The notes: a model not told the origin generated them from the sequence alone. A stretch of DNA of 64,000 nucleotides from Alcaligenaceae bacterium (GCA_013416485.1 JACCEO010000003.1:1-64000), one strand, 5' to 3'. Positions 15,884-25,810 are shown, numbered from the stretch's first letter. Program-made: numbers and translations.

Positions 15884-15937
15884 ATGACGGCAATCTAGGT
15901 AAACACTTGAAATACCCACTAATCTACCTGCTGTCAT
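15884..15937 (+). other. Long hairpin between flaG and fliD
   Basis: ATGACGGCA (15884-15892) pairs with TGCTGTCAT (15929-15937) over 9 pairs with one G-T. Inside it GGTA (15898-15901) pairs with TACC (15925-15928) after a 5-base bulge. No T run follows directly, so it may be an attenuator, partial terminator or RNA-processing site that separates flaG from fliD expression. Confidence 0.4.
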
Positions 15938-15989
15938 CCTAATTGTATTTTGTAATATGCGGGACAATAACTGCATACGGAGTTAAAAA

Positions 15990-17396
15990 ATGGCTATTTC
16001 ATCTATTGGCGTTGGTTCTGGCTTACCTGTCGAACAGTTGCTCAAGGACCTTCGCGCAAGCGAAAATCAACCCTTGGTACTTTTACAGTCCCAACAAGTT
16101 TCTGCGCAAAACCGCATATCTGCCTACAGCACCCTGAAAGGTGCTCTGGAAGCCCTAAACACGGCAGGCCAAGCCCTAGGAAAAACCGATACCTTTGGCG
16201 CACTGAAAGCTACCACGGCTGGTGACTACTTCACGGCCAACGTCAGTAACAAGGCTGTCGCGGGGCAATACAACATCCAGGTCGAACAGTTAGCCACATC
16301 GCAAACTTTAGTCTTTAAAGGACAGGCTGACCGCTCAGCGGCCATAGGCAACAGCAGCGGCACACTGACCGTTAATATAGGTGGCGAAGAAAAAACCCTG
16401 GATATTGCCAGCAAAAATGGCGGCGCCCCTTCACTAGACGACATCATGGCAGCCATTAATGGCGACTCCAGCCTGGGCTTTAGCGCCACCATGATCAACG
16501 ATGGCGACAAAGACACACCACACCGCCTGTTGTTTACGGTCAAAGACACTGGCGAAGAGGCTTCCATACAATCCTTGTCGGTTACCGGCAATGATGACTT
16601 AAATGCATTAATTGGATTTGATGCTGGCACTGCCCAGAATCCCGGAGTTAACCCCAACGTCATTCACAGCGCCGCCAAAAATGCCGAACTCCTTATCAAT
16701 GATATCCCAATTACCAACCAATCCAACACTGTCAAAGGCGCTATTGAAGGTGTCACGCTTAACCTGACCAAGGTATCAGACTCTCCTGTCAGCCTAAGCA
16801 TTACACGCGACGACAGCGTCACCTCCGAAGCCATTAACAAGTTCGTCGAGGCCTACAACAGCCTGCAATCCACTATCAAGTCACTAACGTCGTACGACGT
16901 TGAAAACCAAAAGGGCAGTGCCCTAACCGGTGATAACCTAGCACGCAATGCTCAGAACCAAGTCCGCCAGGCCTTGAACTCTGCCGTTGGCGAAGGTGCT
17001 ATCGCCACCTTGTCACAACTAGGCATCACCACAGACCCTAAAAACGGTCAATTAGTCATTGATAAGGACAAGCTGGAAACCGCCCTGAAAGACAACATGG
17101 TCGATGTTCAGAAACTATTTGTCGGCGATACGGGCATTAGTGCTAATTTAAACAAAGTAGCTGATAACTTCACCCGCAGCGATGGCTTGATCAAAAGCGC
17201 CGAAGAAGGTACCCAACGCACCATCACTGAGTTAGACAAGCAAATGATTGCCACCAAAGATCGCATAGACGCGAAAATGGAGGCCTATCGCCAACAGTTT
17301 GCCAACCTGGATGTCATGATGACTCAAATGAATGGCATCAGTAACTATCTGACTCAACAGCTGTCTATGTTGGGCAATATCGGCAAGGAAAAATGA
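15990..17396 (+). CDS. fliD: Flagellar filament cap protein FliD
   Basis: This is a 468-residue filament cap (HAP2) protein, exported through the flagellar pore to assemble flagellin at the tip. The N-terminus (ISSIGVGSGLPVEQLLKDLRASENQPL) and the C-terminal coiled segment (RIDAKMEAYRQQFANLDVMMTQMNGISNYLTQQLSML) are FliD hallmarks, and the length is typical. The stop overlaps the fliS start, so fliD, fliS and fliT form one unit. No cysteine-rich or other unusual insertions are seen. Confidence 0.95.
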   Translation: MAISSIGVGSGLPVEQLLKDLRASENQPLVLLQSQQVSAQNRISAYSTLKGALEALNTAGQALGKTDTFGALKATTAGDYFTANVSNKAVAGQYNIQVEQLATSQTLVFKGQADRSAAIGNSSGTLTVNIGGEEKTLDIASKNGGAPSLDDIMAAINGDSSLGFSATMINDGDKDTPHRLLFTVKDTGEEASIQSLSVTGNDDLNALIGFDAGTAQNPGVNPNVIHSAAKNAELLINDIPITNQSNTVKGAIEGVTLNLTKVSDSPVSLSITRDDSVTSEAINKFVEAYNSLQSTIKSLTSYDVENQKGSALTGDNLARNAQNQVRQALNSAVGEGAIATLSQLGITTDPKNGQLVIDKDKLETALKDNMVDVQKLFVGDTGISANLNKVADNFTRSDGLIKSAEEGTQRTITELDKQMIATKDRIDAKMEAYRQQFANLDVMMTQMNGISNYLTQQLSMLGNIGKEK

Positions 17397-17827
17397 ACTA
17401 TTCTGTACGACGCGGCCCGCGTCATGCTTTTTCGGCCCAAGCTTACGCAAACGTAGGCTTGGAAACCGAAGTGCTCAGTGCTAACCCACAACAGTTGATC
17501 ACTCTCCTGTTCAAGGGCGCACAAGCAGCTATATTAAAAGCTCGGCTACACATGCAAAACGACAACATAGCAGGTCGTGGTGAAGCCATATCCAAAGCCA
17601 TAGATATTGTAGATTCCGGGCTAAAAGCCAGTGTTAACCTAGACAATGGTGGTGAAGTTGCCACCAATCTGGTCACTACCTATGAACTGATCATTCGTAA
17701 CCTGCTGCTGGCCAATCTGAATGCCGACCAGGAAAAGCTTGATCTGGCGGAACGCCTGCTTAACGATATTAGTCAAGCCTGGCAAACGATTGCAGACTCG
17801 CCACAAGCGACAGTCAACCAGGGTTAA
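17393..17827 (+). CDS. fliS: Flagellin export chaperone FliS
   Basis: This is a 144-residue cytoplasmic chaperone that keeps flagellin unfolded for export. The N-terminal YANVGLETEVLSANPQQLITLLFKGA and the C-terminal VTTYELIIRNLLLANLNADQEKLD are characteristic. The ATG overlaps the fliD stop by 4 bases. Its client flagellin must be encoded elsewhere, since none lies in the window. Confidence 0.94.
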   Translation: MNYSVRRGPRHAFSAQAYANVGLETEVLSANPQQLITLLFKGAQAAILKARLHMQNDNIAGRGEAISKAIDIVDSGLKASVNLDNGGEVATNLVTTYELIIRNLLLANLNADQEKLDLAERLLNDISQAWQTIADSPQATVNQG

Positions 17828-17831
17828 AACC

Positions 17832-18161
17832 ATGAGCCACACTACCCCACTTATACGCCAGTATGAAATTATTGCTGGCATTACAGGCAATATGCTGGAC
17901 CAAGCACGGGCCGAGCAATGGGATGCCGTCATGGAACTAGGCAACCAATACCACATCGCCGTCGAAGCGCTACGTCGTTTTACACCATTAAGCACTGAAG
18001 ACCGCGAGTCACGCCGCGCATTACTTAGAAAAATTCTAGATAATGACGCCAATATACGCCGCCTAGCCATGCCGGAAATTGACCGCTTAGGCCTGCTGAT
18101 AGGCGCTATGAAACGCCAGCAGACTGTGCTTCAGGCCTACGCCCCACAACAACCCCTATGA
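17832..18161 (+). CDS. fliT: FliT-type flagellar chaperone
   Basis: This is a 109-residue helical protein, MSHTTPLIRQYEIIAGITGN..., in the fliS-fliT position. FliT proteins bind FliD as export chaperones and in enterics also restrain FlhDC. The ATG at 17832 follows the fliS stop by 4 bases; longer upstream frames overlap fliS. The sequence is weakly conserved, so the call leans partly on position. The stop overlaps the start of the next gene by 4 bases. Confidence 0.75.
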   Translation: MSHTTPLIRQYEIIAGITGNMLDQARAEQWDAVMELGNQYHIAVEALRRFTPLSTEDRESRRALLRKILDNDANIRRLAMPEIDRLGLLIGAMKRQQTVLQAYAPQQPL

Positions 18162-19444
18162 GCATAGGCGGTCCATCCGCACTAGGGACGCTGCTGGTTC
18201 AGCGCCTAGACTCTATGCTGGGCACCAGCTTATCGCAGCAAGCCAATCTGGTTTCTGGCGCCAGGCCGGATGCGGTTACTCAACCTGGCCAACCCGAACG
18301 TGCTGAAGCTGCACGCAATGAAGTCATACGCGACACCCGCACTGGCGTAGACCGGGCACAGGAACAGTCACGCCAGCAAGGTCAACATGCTGTAGACCGA
18401 GCCAAGCTAGACGCCAAAACAGCCGCACTAATGGGCTCCCGCGGCTTACTTAGTACAGCAACTACAGCATCTGCCCCTACCTCATTAGGCACAGCAGCCA
18501 GAGCCATATTAGCGCTACTGGCAAATTTTCCCGACCAAAACCCAGCAGTTTTGGGCAAGGCACCATTGCTGAACCAAAAACCTGGGGAGCCCTCCGCAAT
18601 GCTAACTGGCCAGCGCCCAGAGGCCTCCGCCAGCCATGGTCGCCCAGCTGGTAATGCTACTGGCACGGTGAATACCAGCAGCACCGCCACTACCACAGGC
18701 AGCTTGGCAAGTACCTCTATGGCATCCTCTGTCACAGGCAGCGCCATTCCAGCACCTGGTCTAGCTGGACAACTTAGCCAAATACTGCCGCAAATTTTGC
18801 AATCTAGTGGTATGTTCTATGAATCGCATCTTAGCGGGCTAATGGCCGGTAAGCTGACGCTGGCACAATTGCAACAAGAACCACAAGCCCAGGCAGGTAA
18901 GCCTGCTTCTGGCACCAACCAACCAGCAGGCACACCCGCGGGTTCAAGCACTAGCTCAGAGCCAGCAGCAACATCCCGTACAGAAACACCATCCAGCAGT
19001 AATACCCCCACTACTGCAGGCAGCACCAATCAAGCTCCTGTACCCGGCGTAGATCCTCAAACTCAGCAACTGGTGCGTCAACAACTTGAAGTCTTAGCTA
19101 ATCAAACTTTTGCCTGGCGCGGCGAGGCCTGGCCAGATGCCCCCATGGAATGGGAAGTCAGCCGCCATGAAACCCCGGCCGAAGATGAAAAAAATGGGAC
19201 GAATACCCCCCACTGGGCCACTAAAATCAATATACATTTACCGCAACTGGGCAATGTACAAGCACGCTTAATCTTATCCGGGCAGCAGTTAGTTATGCAC
19301 GTTGTGGCGCCAGAATCCGCCGAACTCCTAAGCCACAACACCGAAGAGCTCCGCAGTCGTTGCTTAGGCCAAGGCCTGCAACTAAGCCAGCTGTCCATTG
19401 CACAAGAAGCCAGCCATGACGACACCACGCCCACACGCGCTTAA
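18158..19444 (+). CDS. Second FliK-like flagellar protein
   Basis: This is a 428-residue protein. Residues 1-300 are low-complexity (Ala, Thr, Ser, Gln, Pro). Residues ~320-420 resemble the FliK C-terminal domain: WATKINIHLPQLGNVQARLILSGQQLVMHVVAPESAELL. It lacks the standard LRLDPPELGPL core found in the FliK at 25.8 kb. It overlaps fliT by 4 bases and the fhlB-like gene by 29. In Bordetella-type genomes a FliK-like gene and an FhlB gene sit at this point. A role in export switching is inferred from that pairing. Confidence 0.65.
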   Translation: MSIGGPSALGTLLVQRLDSMLGTSLSQQANLVSGARPDAVTQPGQPERAEAARNEVIRDTRTGVDRAQEQSRQQGQHAVDRAKLDAKTAALMGSRGLLSTATTASAPTSLGTAARAILALLANFPDQNPAVLGKAPLLNQKPGEPSAMLTGQRPEASASHGRPAGNATGTVNTSSTATTTGSLASTSMASSVTGSAIPAPGLAGQLSQILPQILQSSGMFYESHLSGLMAGKLTLAQLQQEPQAQAGKPASGTNQPAGTPAGSSTSSEPAATSRTETPSSSNTPTTAGSTNQAPVPGVDPQTQQLVRQQLEVLANQTFAWRGEAWPDAPMEWEVSRHETPAEDEKNGTNTPHWATKINIHLPQLGNVQARLILSGQQLVMHVVAPESAELLSHNTEELRSRCLGQGLQLSQLSIAQEASHDDTTPTRA

Positions 19445-19748
19445 CGACGGCAGGCCCAGCGCAGTCGCCATCGCCTATGACAACAACGATGCCGCACCAC
19501 GCGTTATCGCCAAAGGCTATGGAACCCTAGCGGAAACGATAATTCGCACGGCCAAAGAAAACGATTTATATGTACACGAGTCGCCGGAGCTGGTCGGCTT
19601 ATTGATGCAAGTGAATCTGGATACACAGATCCCACCCCAACTATACTTAGCCATTGCCGAATTACTTGCCTGGCTGTATGCCCTGGAAGGAAATGCACAT
19701 CAGAAACTTGAAATACCTGGGTTAGAACCCAAGAGCACTACCGACTGA
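19416..19748 (+). CDS. FhlB-like protein: stand-alone C-terminal domain of FlhB
   Basis: This 110-residue protein aligns with the cytoplasmic FlhB-C domain of the flagellar export switch (AVAIAYDNNDAAPRVIAKGYGTLAETIIRTAKEND through IPPQLYLAIAELLAWLYAL). Where FlhB has the self-cleaving NPTH motif, this protein has only the downstream half and no NPTH. It corresponds to FhlB/EscU-YscU-HrcU-like annotations. The ATG at 19416 is within the FliK-like gene; a TTG at 19398 is a weaker choice. It ends 4 bases before the convergent fliE. Confidence 0.82.
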   Translation: MTTPRPHALNDGRPSAVAIAYDNNDAAPRVIAKGYGTLAETIIRTAKENDLYVHESPELVGLLMQVNLDTQIPPQLYLAIAELLAWLYALEGNAHQKLEIPGLEPKSTTD

Positions 19749-19752
19749 AAGG

Positions 19753-20088
19753 TTATACCGCCATACTAGCAACTTCTTGATAGGCAGCAACCAAACGATT
19801 ACGGACCTGCAGTGTCATCTGAAAGCTTAGGTTGGCTTTTTGCAGGTCTATCATGACGTCATTCAAAGAAACACCCGGCGTGCCCATTTGAAAAGCTTCA
19901 GCCTGGATATTCGCGTCATTCTGCACCGTAGACACACGCTGCAACGACCGCGCCAATTCTGCAGCAAAACCATCACTACCATTAGCGGATGCAGCCTGAG
20001 CACGTACTGGCATAGCCCCTGCAGCCTGAGCCACTGCCCGCATCTGGGACAGTAAGTTTTCAACAGCAGTAAGGTGTTCTATGGCCAT
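19753..20088 (-). CDS. fliE: Flagellar hook-basal body adaptor FliE
   Basis: This 111-residue protein joins the MS ring to the rod. The C-terminal half has the family pattern GVSLNDVMIDLQKANLSFQMTLQVRNRLVAAYQEVASMAV. The ATG at 20088 (MAIEHLTAVENLL) is chosen over an in-frame start 45 bases upstream, which would add a basic, Cys-containing tail unlike the family. It is transcribed divergently from fliF with a 360-base spacer. Confidence 0.93.
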   Translation of the reverse strand: MAIEHLTAVENLLSQMRAVAQAAGAMPVRAQAASANGSDGFAAELARSLQRVSTVQNDANIQAEAFQMGTPGVSLNDVMIDLQKANLSFQMTLQVRNRLVAAYQEVASMAV

Positions 20089-20448
20089 AAGATATGCTCG
20101 GTACTTTAAGAAACAGGCCCTTCTGGGCCGCATTGCCCTTACTATAGATAATCTTCAGCCAAAGTAGCCGATACAATAGCTGGCAATTTAGGGGGCATAT
20201 CAGGGGATTGAACGGTTGTTGCCATAAGGCCTTACCGATTCCCCTAGCCATATCACCTAAATAACACCTAAAACCCCGCTTTTTCGACGCTTGCTTGAAA
20301 CGCGTCTTAGGCAATAATTCAAGCTCACCTTAATTTTTCCTAGTCGCATGCACTCCTTGCTCCCCTGCTGTCGGGCATTTGCCTTGTGTATTCGCCTACA
20401 TGGCGTAGCCGCATCCCCCCGTAACATACATTCCGCGCGAGGCGCCCA
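20089..20448. promoter_or_regulatory. Divergent fliE/fliF control region
   Basis: This 360-base spacer must hold the promoters of fliE (minus) and the fliFGHIJK operon (plus). A perfect hairpin, GGCCC-TTCT-GGGCC, lies at 20116-20129 in the fliE leader. GCCGATAC occurs near 20175 but has no matching -35 at the sigma-28 spacing. I could not identify an FlhDC site or a convincing sigma-70 promoter by eye. Confidence 0.4.
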
Positions 20449-22131
20449 ATGAGCCAACAAGCGGCATTGCTGGCTCGCTTCCCCTACCTTGCCAAAATCA
20501 ACAGTTGGCCCAAGCCATTGCAGTTGGGGGTCGCCTCGGCCGTGGTCGCAGTCATTGTTATGCTGTTGCTATGGGCACGCTCGCCCGATTACCGTGTGCT
20601 GTTCTCTAACGTAGAAGACCGCGATGGTGGCGCCATAGTCACTGCGCTGAATCAAATGAACGTGCCTTATCGGTTTTCAGAAAATGGCAGTGCCATTCTG
20701 ATTCCATCCAATAAGGTCTATGAAACCCGGCTGCAATTAGCCGAACAAGGTCTACCGCGCGCTGGTGATACAGGCTTCGAACTACTGGACAAAACACGCT
20801 TTGGCGCCAGCCAATTTGCCGAACAGGTGAACTACCAACGGGCTCTGGAAGGTGAACTCACCGCCTCTGTCGAAGCGATGCAATCGGTACAAAGTGCCAG
20901 AGTCCATTTGGCGATGCCTCGCGAATCGCTATTTGTACGGGATCGCCAGCCACCAACAGCATCAGTACTGCTCACGCTATATCCCGGTCGCAGCCTTAGC
21001 GAATCACAAGTCGCTGCCATTACCTGGTTGGTTTCATCCAGCGTACCTAACCTGGGTGCCGACAAGGTGTCAGTGGTGGATCAAAATGGTCGGCTTTTAA
21101 CCCCCCCCACTGGCGAGGCTGCCGCTGAAAGCAGTCGCCGTAGCTTTGCTCTTGAGGTCGAACAGCGTGCGGTAGAGCGGATCATGAACCTGCTTACACC
21201 GCTGGTAGGCGCTGGTAACGTGCGCGCCCAGGTCAGCGCAGAAATTGATTTCTCGCAGCGTGAACAGACATCAGAGGTCTATCGACCTAACCAAACGCCT
21301 GGTGAAGCAACTATCCGTAGCCAGCAGACCAGCGCGTCAGCATCAAACAATGTGTTGGCTCCAGAAGGCATACCTGGTGCGTTGACGAATCAGCCACCAG
21401 TCAATCCGACAGCGCCCATTATTGCCCCACCTGCAGCAACTGACCCTGCCTTGGATCCCAATGCGGCCGTTCCGGGCGGGGCTAATGTTGTAGCAGCCAC
21501 GACACTGACCGCCCCCGATCGCTTTCAAGATGGCAGCGGAACGTCACGCAACGATGCCACCATCAACTACGAAGTTGACCGCACGATTAGTCATATCAAA
21601 GACCCCTTGGCCAAAGTGAAGCGCCTATCGGCTGCTGTGGTAATTAACACTCACGCAATGGGCGATACATCCGACGAGCAAAACAACCATGCTCAACAAC
21701 TGGACACGATCAATCAATTAGTGATGCAGGCTATAGGTTACTCCGCAGAACGCGGCGACACCCTAAGCGTGGTCAACAGTCCATTTACTGACACCGTCAC
21801 TGATGTCGTGCCTGTCTGGGAGAATCCGTTGTACCTGGATTACGCCACACAACTGGGTAAATACCTGCTGATTGCACTAGGCTTGCTATTTATTTGGCGC
21901 AAAGTGATCAAACCCATCACAGACGGCATGGCAACAGCACAAAACACCCCTTCGCCAGACGCGGCCAAAATAGAGTTTGATCGCGAACAAATCGTCGAAG
22001 CAGAGCGTCGCGCCTCCGAATTAAGCCGTCACGAAGAAAATCTTGCAACCGCTCGTACCATGGCGGAAAAAGATCCACGCGCAGTCGCCATGGTATTACG
22101 CTCCTGGATAGAAAAAGATGGCAACCGCTAA
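20449..22131 (+). CDS. fliF: Flagellar MS-ring protein FliF
   Basis: This is a 560-residue membrane-ring protein. A first transmembrane helix (~25-43), the secretin-like ring-building region (YRVLFSNVEDRDGGAIV, ARVHLAMPRESLFVRDRQPPTASVLL), a low-complexity Pro/Ala segment (~300-360), a second transmembrane helix (~472-490) and the FliG-binding C-terminus (DPRAVAMVLRSWIEKDG) are visible. The stop overlaps fliG by 14 bases. A run of eight C bases (21101-21108) lies in the coding sequence. Confidence 0.96.
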   Translation: MSQQAALLARFPYLAKINSWPKPLQLGVASAVVAVIVMLLLWARSPDYRVLFSNVEDRDGGAIVTALNQMNVPYRFSENGSAILIPSNKVYETRLQLAEQGLPRAGDTGFELLDKTRFGASQFAEQVNYQRALEGELTASVEAMQSVQSARVHLAMPRESLFVRDRQPPTASVLLTLYPGRSLSESQVAAITWLVSSSVPNLGADKVSVVDQNGRLLTPPTGEAAAESSRRSFALEVEQRAVERIMNLLTPLVGAGNVRAQVSAEIDFSQREQTSEVYRPNQTPGEATIRSQQTSASASNNVLAPEGIPGALTNQPPVNPTAPIIAPPAATDPALDPNAAVPGGANVVAATTLTAPDRFQDGSGTSRNDATINYEVDRTISHIKDPLAKVKRLSAAVVINTHAMGDTSDEQNNHAQQLDTINQLVMQAIGYSAERGDTLSVVNSPFTDTVTDVVPVWENPLYLDYATQLGKYLLIALGLLFIWRKVIKPITDGMATAQNTPSPDAAKIEFDREQIVEAERRASELSRHEENLATARTMAEKDPRAVAMVLRSWIEKDGNR

Positions 22132-23116
22132 CGCTAACCTGAACCGCTGCGCAATTTTGATGCTTTCGTTAGGCGAAGACGCTGCGGCAGAAGTTTTTAA
22201 GTACCTAACAGCACGCGAGGTGCAGCAAATCGGAACCTCGATGGCTCACCTAAAGCAGATCACTCGTGCTGACGTTGATCAGGTCCTAGAGGAATTCCGC
22301 CAAGAAGCCGACCAATTCATGGCTGTCACCTTGGGTTCTGACGATTACATACGTAGTGTCCTAAACAAGGCGCTGGGCAATGACAGAGCAGCAGGCTTAA
22401 TTGAAGACATCTTAGACGCGGGCGACGGTTCTAGCGGCATAGATGCCCTGAACTGGATAGACACTAACAGTGTTGCTGAACTCATTTGCGACGAACACCC
22501 ACAAATTATTGCGACCATTCTGGTCCACCTAGAGCGTGACCGCGCTTCTGACATTCTGGCCTTGCTTAACGACCGCCTACGTAACGACGTTATGCTGCGC
22601 ATTGCCACATTTGGCGGCGTACAGCCTGCGGCCTTACACGAACTTACTGACGTGCTTAACGACATGCTGTCTGGCCAAGGCGCCAAACGTAGCAAAATGG
22701 GTGGTATACGCACAGCAGCCGAGATCCTTAACTTCATGTCATCTACCGACGAAGATGCTGTCGTTAGCAGCCTGCGTGAACTGGATGCCGACCTAGCCCA
22801 ACGCATTGTCGACGAAATGTTCGTCTTCGAGAACCTGGCCGACATTGAAGACACCGCCATCCAGCTGATCCTCAAGGAAATCGACACCACCTCACTGACT
22901 ATCGCCTTGAAAGGTGCGCCAGAAGAACTGCGCGACAAATTCTTCAAGAACATGTCCAACCGCGCCGCGGAAATGCTACGCGACGATCTGGATGCCCAAG
23001 GTCCGGTCCGTATGTCCAAAGTCGAAACCGAGCAAAAAGCCATACTGCAAGTCGCCCGCACGCTCGCTGAAGCGGGGCAATTTACACTAGGCAGCAGCAA
23101 CGATGAGTACGTCTAA
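22118..23116 (+). CDS. fliG: Flagellar motor switch protein FliG
   Basis: This is a 332-residue C-ring protein between FliF and FliM that receives torque from MotA. The N-terminal AILMLSLGEDAAAEVFKYL, the central EHPQIIATILVHLERDRASDIL (EHPQ motif), and the C-terminal torque helix ...ELRDKFFKNMSNRAAEMLRDDL with its charged residues are conserved. It overlaps fliF and fliH by 14 bases each. Confidence 0.97.
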   Translation: MATANANLNRCAILMLSLGEDAAAEVFKYLTAREVQQIGTSMAHLKQITRADVDQVLEEFRQEADQFMAVTLGSDDYIRSVLNKALGNDRAAGLIEDILDAGDGSSGIDALNWIDTNSVAELICDEHPQIIATILVHLERDRASDILALLNDRLRNDVMLRIATFGGVQPAALHELTDVLNDMLSGQGAKRSKMGGIRTAAEILNFMSSTDEDAVVSSLRELDADLAQRIVDEMFVFENLADIEDTAIQLILKEIDTTSLTIALKGAPEELRDKFFKNMSNRAAEMLRDDLDAQGPVRMSKVETEQKAILQVARTLAEAGQFTLGSSNDEYV

Positions 23117-23864
23117 CAAATACCTTGACCAAACGCTCCAAGGGCTGCATTGGACGCCTTTGGAAATGACATCCTTTGATGCTCCCCCAATCACGCAGTC
23201 TACAACGGCGTCCACTGGTGCCGCGGCCAGTCCTCCCGTACCTAGCGCTGCCGAGCTGCGCCGTCAAATCCAAGAGCTGCGCGCTATGGCGCAAACTCGT
23301 GGTCAAGCCGAAGGCTATGCCGCTGGCCACGCACAAGGTTTGGCGACAGGTCTTACAGAGGGGCAGGAACAGGGTCAAGCTCAAGGCTATGAGGATGGAC
23401 TGGCCCAGGGCCACAAGGCAGGTAGCGAACAAGCCCGACAAGCGTGCAATCAACTACTTACCTTAGCCGATGCCTGCGCTGCATCCATTGCCAATATGGA
23501 AGCCGAGATGGGCCAAGCGTTAATTTCTTTATCTGTACGTATTGCCGAACAGATATTACGCACCACTCTGGATACTCAGCCCGAAAAAATACTAGGACTT
23601 ATCCACGACATTACCCATCAGGACCACAACCAGGACGCCACACTTAAACTTCGCCTACACCCTGATGATCTAGAGTTAGTAAAAAGCTACCTGGACAAAG
23701 AGCCCGGTGTGGGACTTTGGCGCCTGCTACCAGACAACAGCATTACCCGAGGCGGCTGTATCGCCGAAACTAGCCAGGGCGATATAGACGCCACGCTGGA
23801 AACACGCTGGAAACGGGTGATTGCCGCTTTGGGCCACAACTCTGTCTTAGGCCAGGGCCGCTGA
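23103..23864 (+). CDS. fliH: Flagellar export ATPase regulator FliH
   Basis: This is a 253-residue stator of the FliI ATPase. It has the diagnostic GxxxG-type repeat helix ([18 protein letters not shown] and onward, ~80-115) and a C-terminal domain resembling the V-type ATPase E subunit ([28 protein letters not shown]). The start overlaps fliG and the last base of the stop overlaps the fliI start. Confidence 0.93.
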   Translation: MSTSNKYLDQTLQGLHWTPLEMTSFDAPPITQSTTASTGAAASPPVPSAAELRRQIQELRAMAQTRGQAEGYAAGHAQGLATGLTEGQEQGQAQGYEDGLAQGHKAGSEQARQACNQLLTLADACAASIANMEAEMGQALISLSVRIAEQILRTTLDTQPEKILGLIHDITHQDHNQDATLKLRLHPDDLELVKSYLDKEPGVGLWRLLPDNSITRGGCIAETSQGDIDATLETRWKRVIAALGHNSVLGQGR

Positions 23865-25354
23865 TGCAAAGCCATGACAAACGCCTAGATTCAGCCAGCG
23901 AACGCTGGCGCATGCAATTAGCAATGGGCGCTAAACAAGTTGCTCGCACCGAATCCTGGCGTGTCAGCGGGCGCATTACGCGTGCCACAGGCTTAGTGTT
24001 AGAAGCCACCGGCCTAAGGCTAGCCGTGGGCGCAGCCTGCAAAATTGAAATCGCTCCTGGCCAAGACCTGTGGGCCGAGGCTGAAGTCGTAGGTTTTAGG
24101 GACAACACCCTGTACTTGATGCCGCAAGGCGATATCTCGGGTTTGCCCCCAGGCGCACGCGTCCTGCCTACCGAGCCTGACGAACTATTAGCCATACCCT
24201 TGCCCTTTAGTCAGGAAGACACTGCCCTTCCCCCACCTATACTGTCGCGCCACTTACCCGTAGGCGATGCCTTACTGGGCCGAGTACTGGACGGTGCTGG
24301 CCGCCCCTTAGATAATCTTGGACCCTTAAATGCTGTGGGTACGGCCTCTTTAGGTGCGGCAACCATCAACCCGTTAACACGTGCACCAGTCGATACGGTA
24401 CTGGACGTGGGCGTGCGTGCCATCAACGGCTTGTTAACTGTAGGTCGTGGTCAGCGCATGGGCTTATTCGCCGGTTCGGGGGTAGGTAAAAGTGTGCTGC
24501 TAGGCATGATGGCACGGTATACGCAAGCAGATGTGATCGTAGTAGGCCTGATAGGCGAACGCGGCCGCGAGGTGAAAGAATTCATCGAACACAACCTAGG
24601 TCCAGAAGGACTAAAACGTTCTGTGGTTGTAGCAGCACCCGCCGATGTCTCGCCACTGTTGCGTTTGCAAGGCGCGGTCTATGCCACCCGACTGGCCGAG
24701 CATTTCCGTGACGATGGCAAGCACGTACTGTTAATTATGGATTCGTTAACTCGTTACGCAATGGCGCAACGGGAAATTGCTTTGGCCATAGGTGAACCGC
24801 CTGCCACTAAAGGGTATCCACCCTCTGTATTTGCTAAATTACCTTCATTGGTCGAGCGCGCAGGCAATGGCGCAGCCGTCGGCAACAAACAAGCCGGTTC
24901 AATTACCGCCTTCTATACGGTACTCACCGAGGGCGATGACCAACAAGATCCAATTGCCGACTCTGCTCGCGCCATACTAGATGGGCACGTCGTGCTATCG
25001 CGCAGCTTGGCCGAGGCTGGCCACTACCCTGCCATAGATATCGAAGCCTCGATTTCTCGGGTCATGGCCGCCATAGTGCCCAAAGAGCAATTTACCTTGG
25101 TGCATCAATTCAAAAAAATGCTGTCGCGTTATCAGCGTAACCATGACTTGATTGCCGTAGGCGCTTACATTCCGGGCAATGATCCACAAATTGATGCGGC
25201 CATAGAAAAATACCCTTGGCTAGAAGCCTATCTGCAACAAGGCATAGAAACTCGTATTGATTATGCTTCTGCCGCAGGCGAGCTCAATACCTTGCTGGGC
25301 AAAGGGTCGGTACGCCATGATCTGAACCCAGCCCGAGGACAACAGCATGGCTAA
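23864..25354 (+). CDS. fliI: Flagellar export ATPase FliI
   Basis: This is a 496-residue F1-beta-like ATPase. Walker A is GSGVGKS at residues 204-210, followed by [13 protein letters not shown], Walker [21 protein letters not shown], and [23 protein letters not shown]. It drives unfolding and release of export substrates with FliH and FliJ. It overlaps fliJ by 8 bases. Confidence 0.97.
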   Translation: MQSHDKRLDSASERWRMQLAMGAKQVARTESWRVSGRITRATGLVLEATGLRLAVGAACKIEIAPGQDLWAEAEVVGFRDNTLYLMPQGDISGLPPGARVLPTEPDELLAIPLPFSQEDTALPPPILSRHLPVGDALLGRVLDGAGRPLDNLGPLNAVGTASLGAATINPLTRAPVDTVLDVGVRAINGLLTVGRGQRMGLFAGSGVGKSVLLGMMARYTQADVIVVGLIGERGREVKEFIEHNLGPEGLKRSVVVAAPADVSPLLRLQGAVYATRLAEHFRDDGKHVLLIMDSLTRYAMAQREIALAIGEPPATKGYPPSVFAKLPSLVERAGNGAAVGNKQAGSITAFYTVLTEGDDQQDPIADSARAILDGHVVLSRSLAEAGHYPAIDIEASISRVMAAIVPKEQFTLVHQFKKMLSRYQRNHDLIAVGAYIPGNDPQIDAAIEKYPWLEAYLQQGIETRIDYASAAGELNTLLGKGSVRHDLNPARGQQHG

Positions 25355-25796
25355 GCATGCCTCATTGGTAACGTTAATTGATCTAAAAACAGATGCAGCC
25401 AATCAAATCGCCAAACAGCTGCAGAAACTACAAACCGAACGCAATAACGCAAAAAGCCAACTCTCTACCCTGCAAGTTTATCGTCAGGATTACGCCGAGC
25501 GCCTACAAAAGGCCACGATGGATGGCGTCACAACGGCGAACTATCACAATTTCAGGCAGTTCATTGCCACTTTGGATGAAGCCATCTTGCAGCAAAATAG
25601 AGTAGTTGGGCAAATAGACCGTAACATCGAACAAAGTCAGCAGCAATGGTATGCTGAAAAGCAACGTCTGAAGTCTTACGAGGCCTTGCAAACCAGGCAT
25701 CATCAGCAGCAACTTCAGCGCGAAAACCGCGCCGAGCAACTGGCCAACGACGAGGCATCAGCCGCCTTGTATCGCCGTACTCGACCTTCATACTGA
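25347..25796 (+). CDS. fliJ: Flagellar export protein FliJ
   Basis: This is a 149-residue, almost entirely helical coiled-coil protein, rich in Gln and Lys/Arg, located directly after fliI. FliJ is the central stalk of the export ATPase and escorts chaperones. Sequence conservation is low; length, coiled-coil character ([20 protein letters not shown]) and position make the assignment. Confidence 0.9.
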   Translation: MAKHASLVTLIDLKTDAANQIAKQLQKLQTERNNAKSQLSTLQVYRQDYAERLQKATMDGVTTANYHNFRQFIATLDEAILQQNRVVGQIDRNIEQSQQQWYAEKQRLKSYEALQTRHHQQQLQRENRAEQLANDEASAALYRRTRPSY

Positions 25797-25810
25797 TCAG
25801 GGTAGTTTTA

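Noticed and set aside
15936-15972. Sigma-28-like GACAATAA upstream of fliD
   Set aside because: No TAAAG-type -35 at 11 bases; fliD can be served by the flaG promoter.
20170-20180. GCCGATAC in the fliE/fliF spacer as a sigma-28 -10
   Set aside because: The -35 position is ATAATCTT. fliF operons are normally class II, driven by FlhDC.
22345-23100. A 251-codon open frame antisense to fliG
   Set aside because: Ser/Arg-rich product typical of a reverse-strand shadow; fliG on the other strand is fully conserved.
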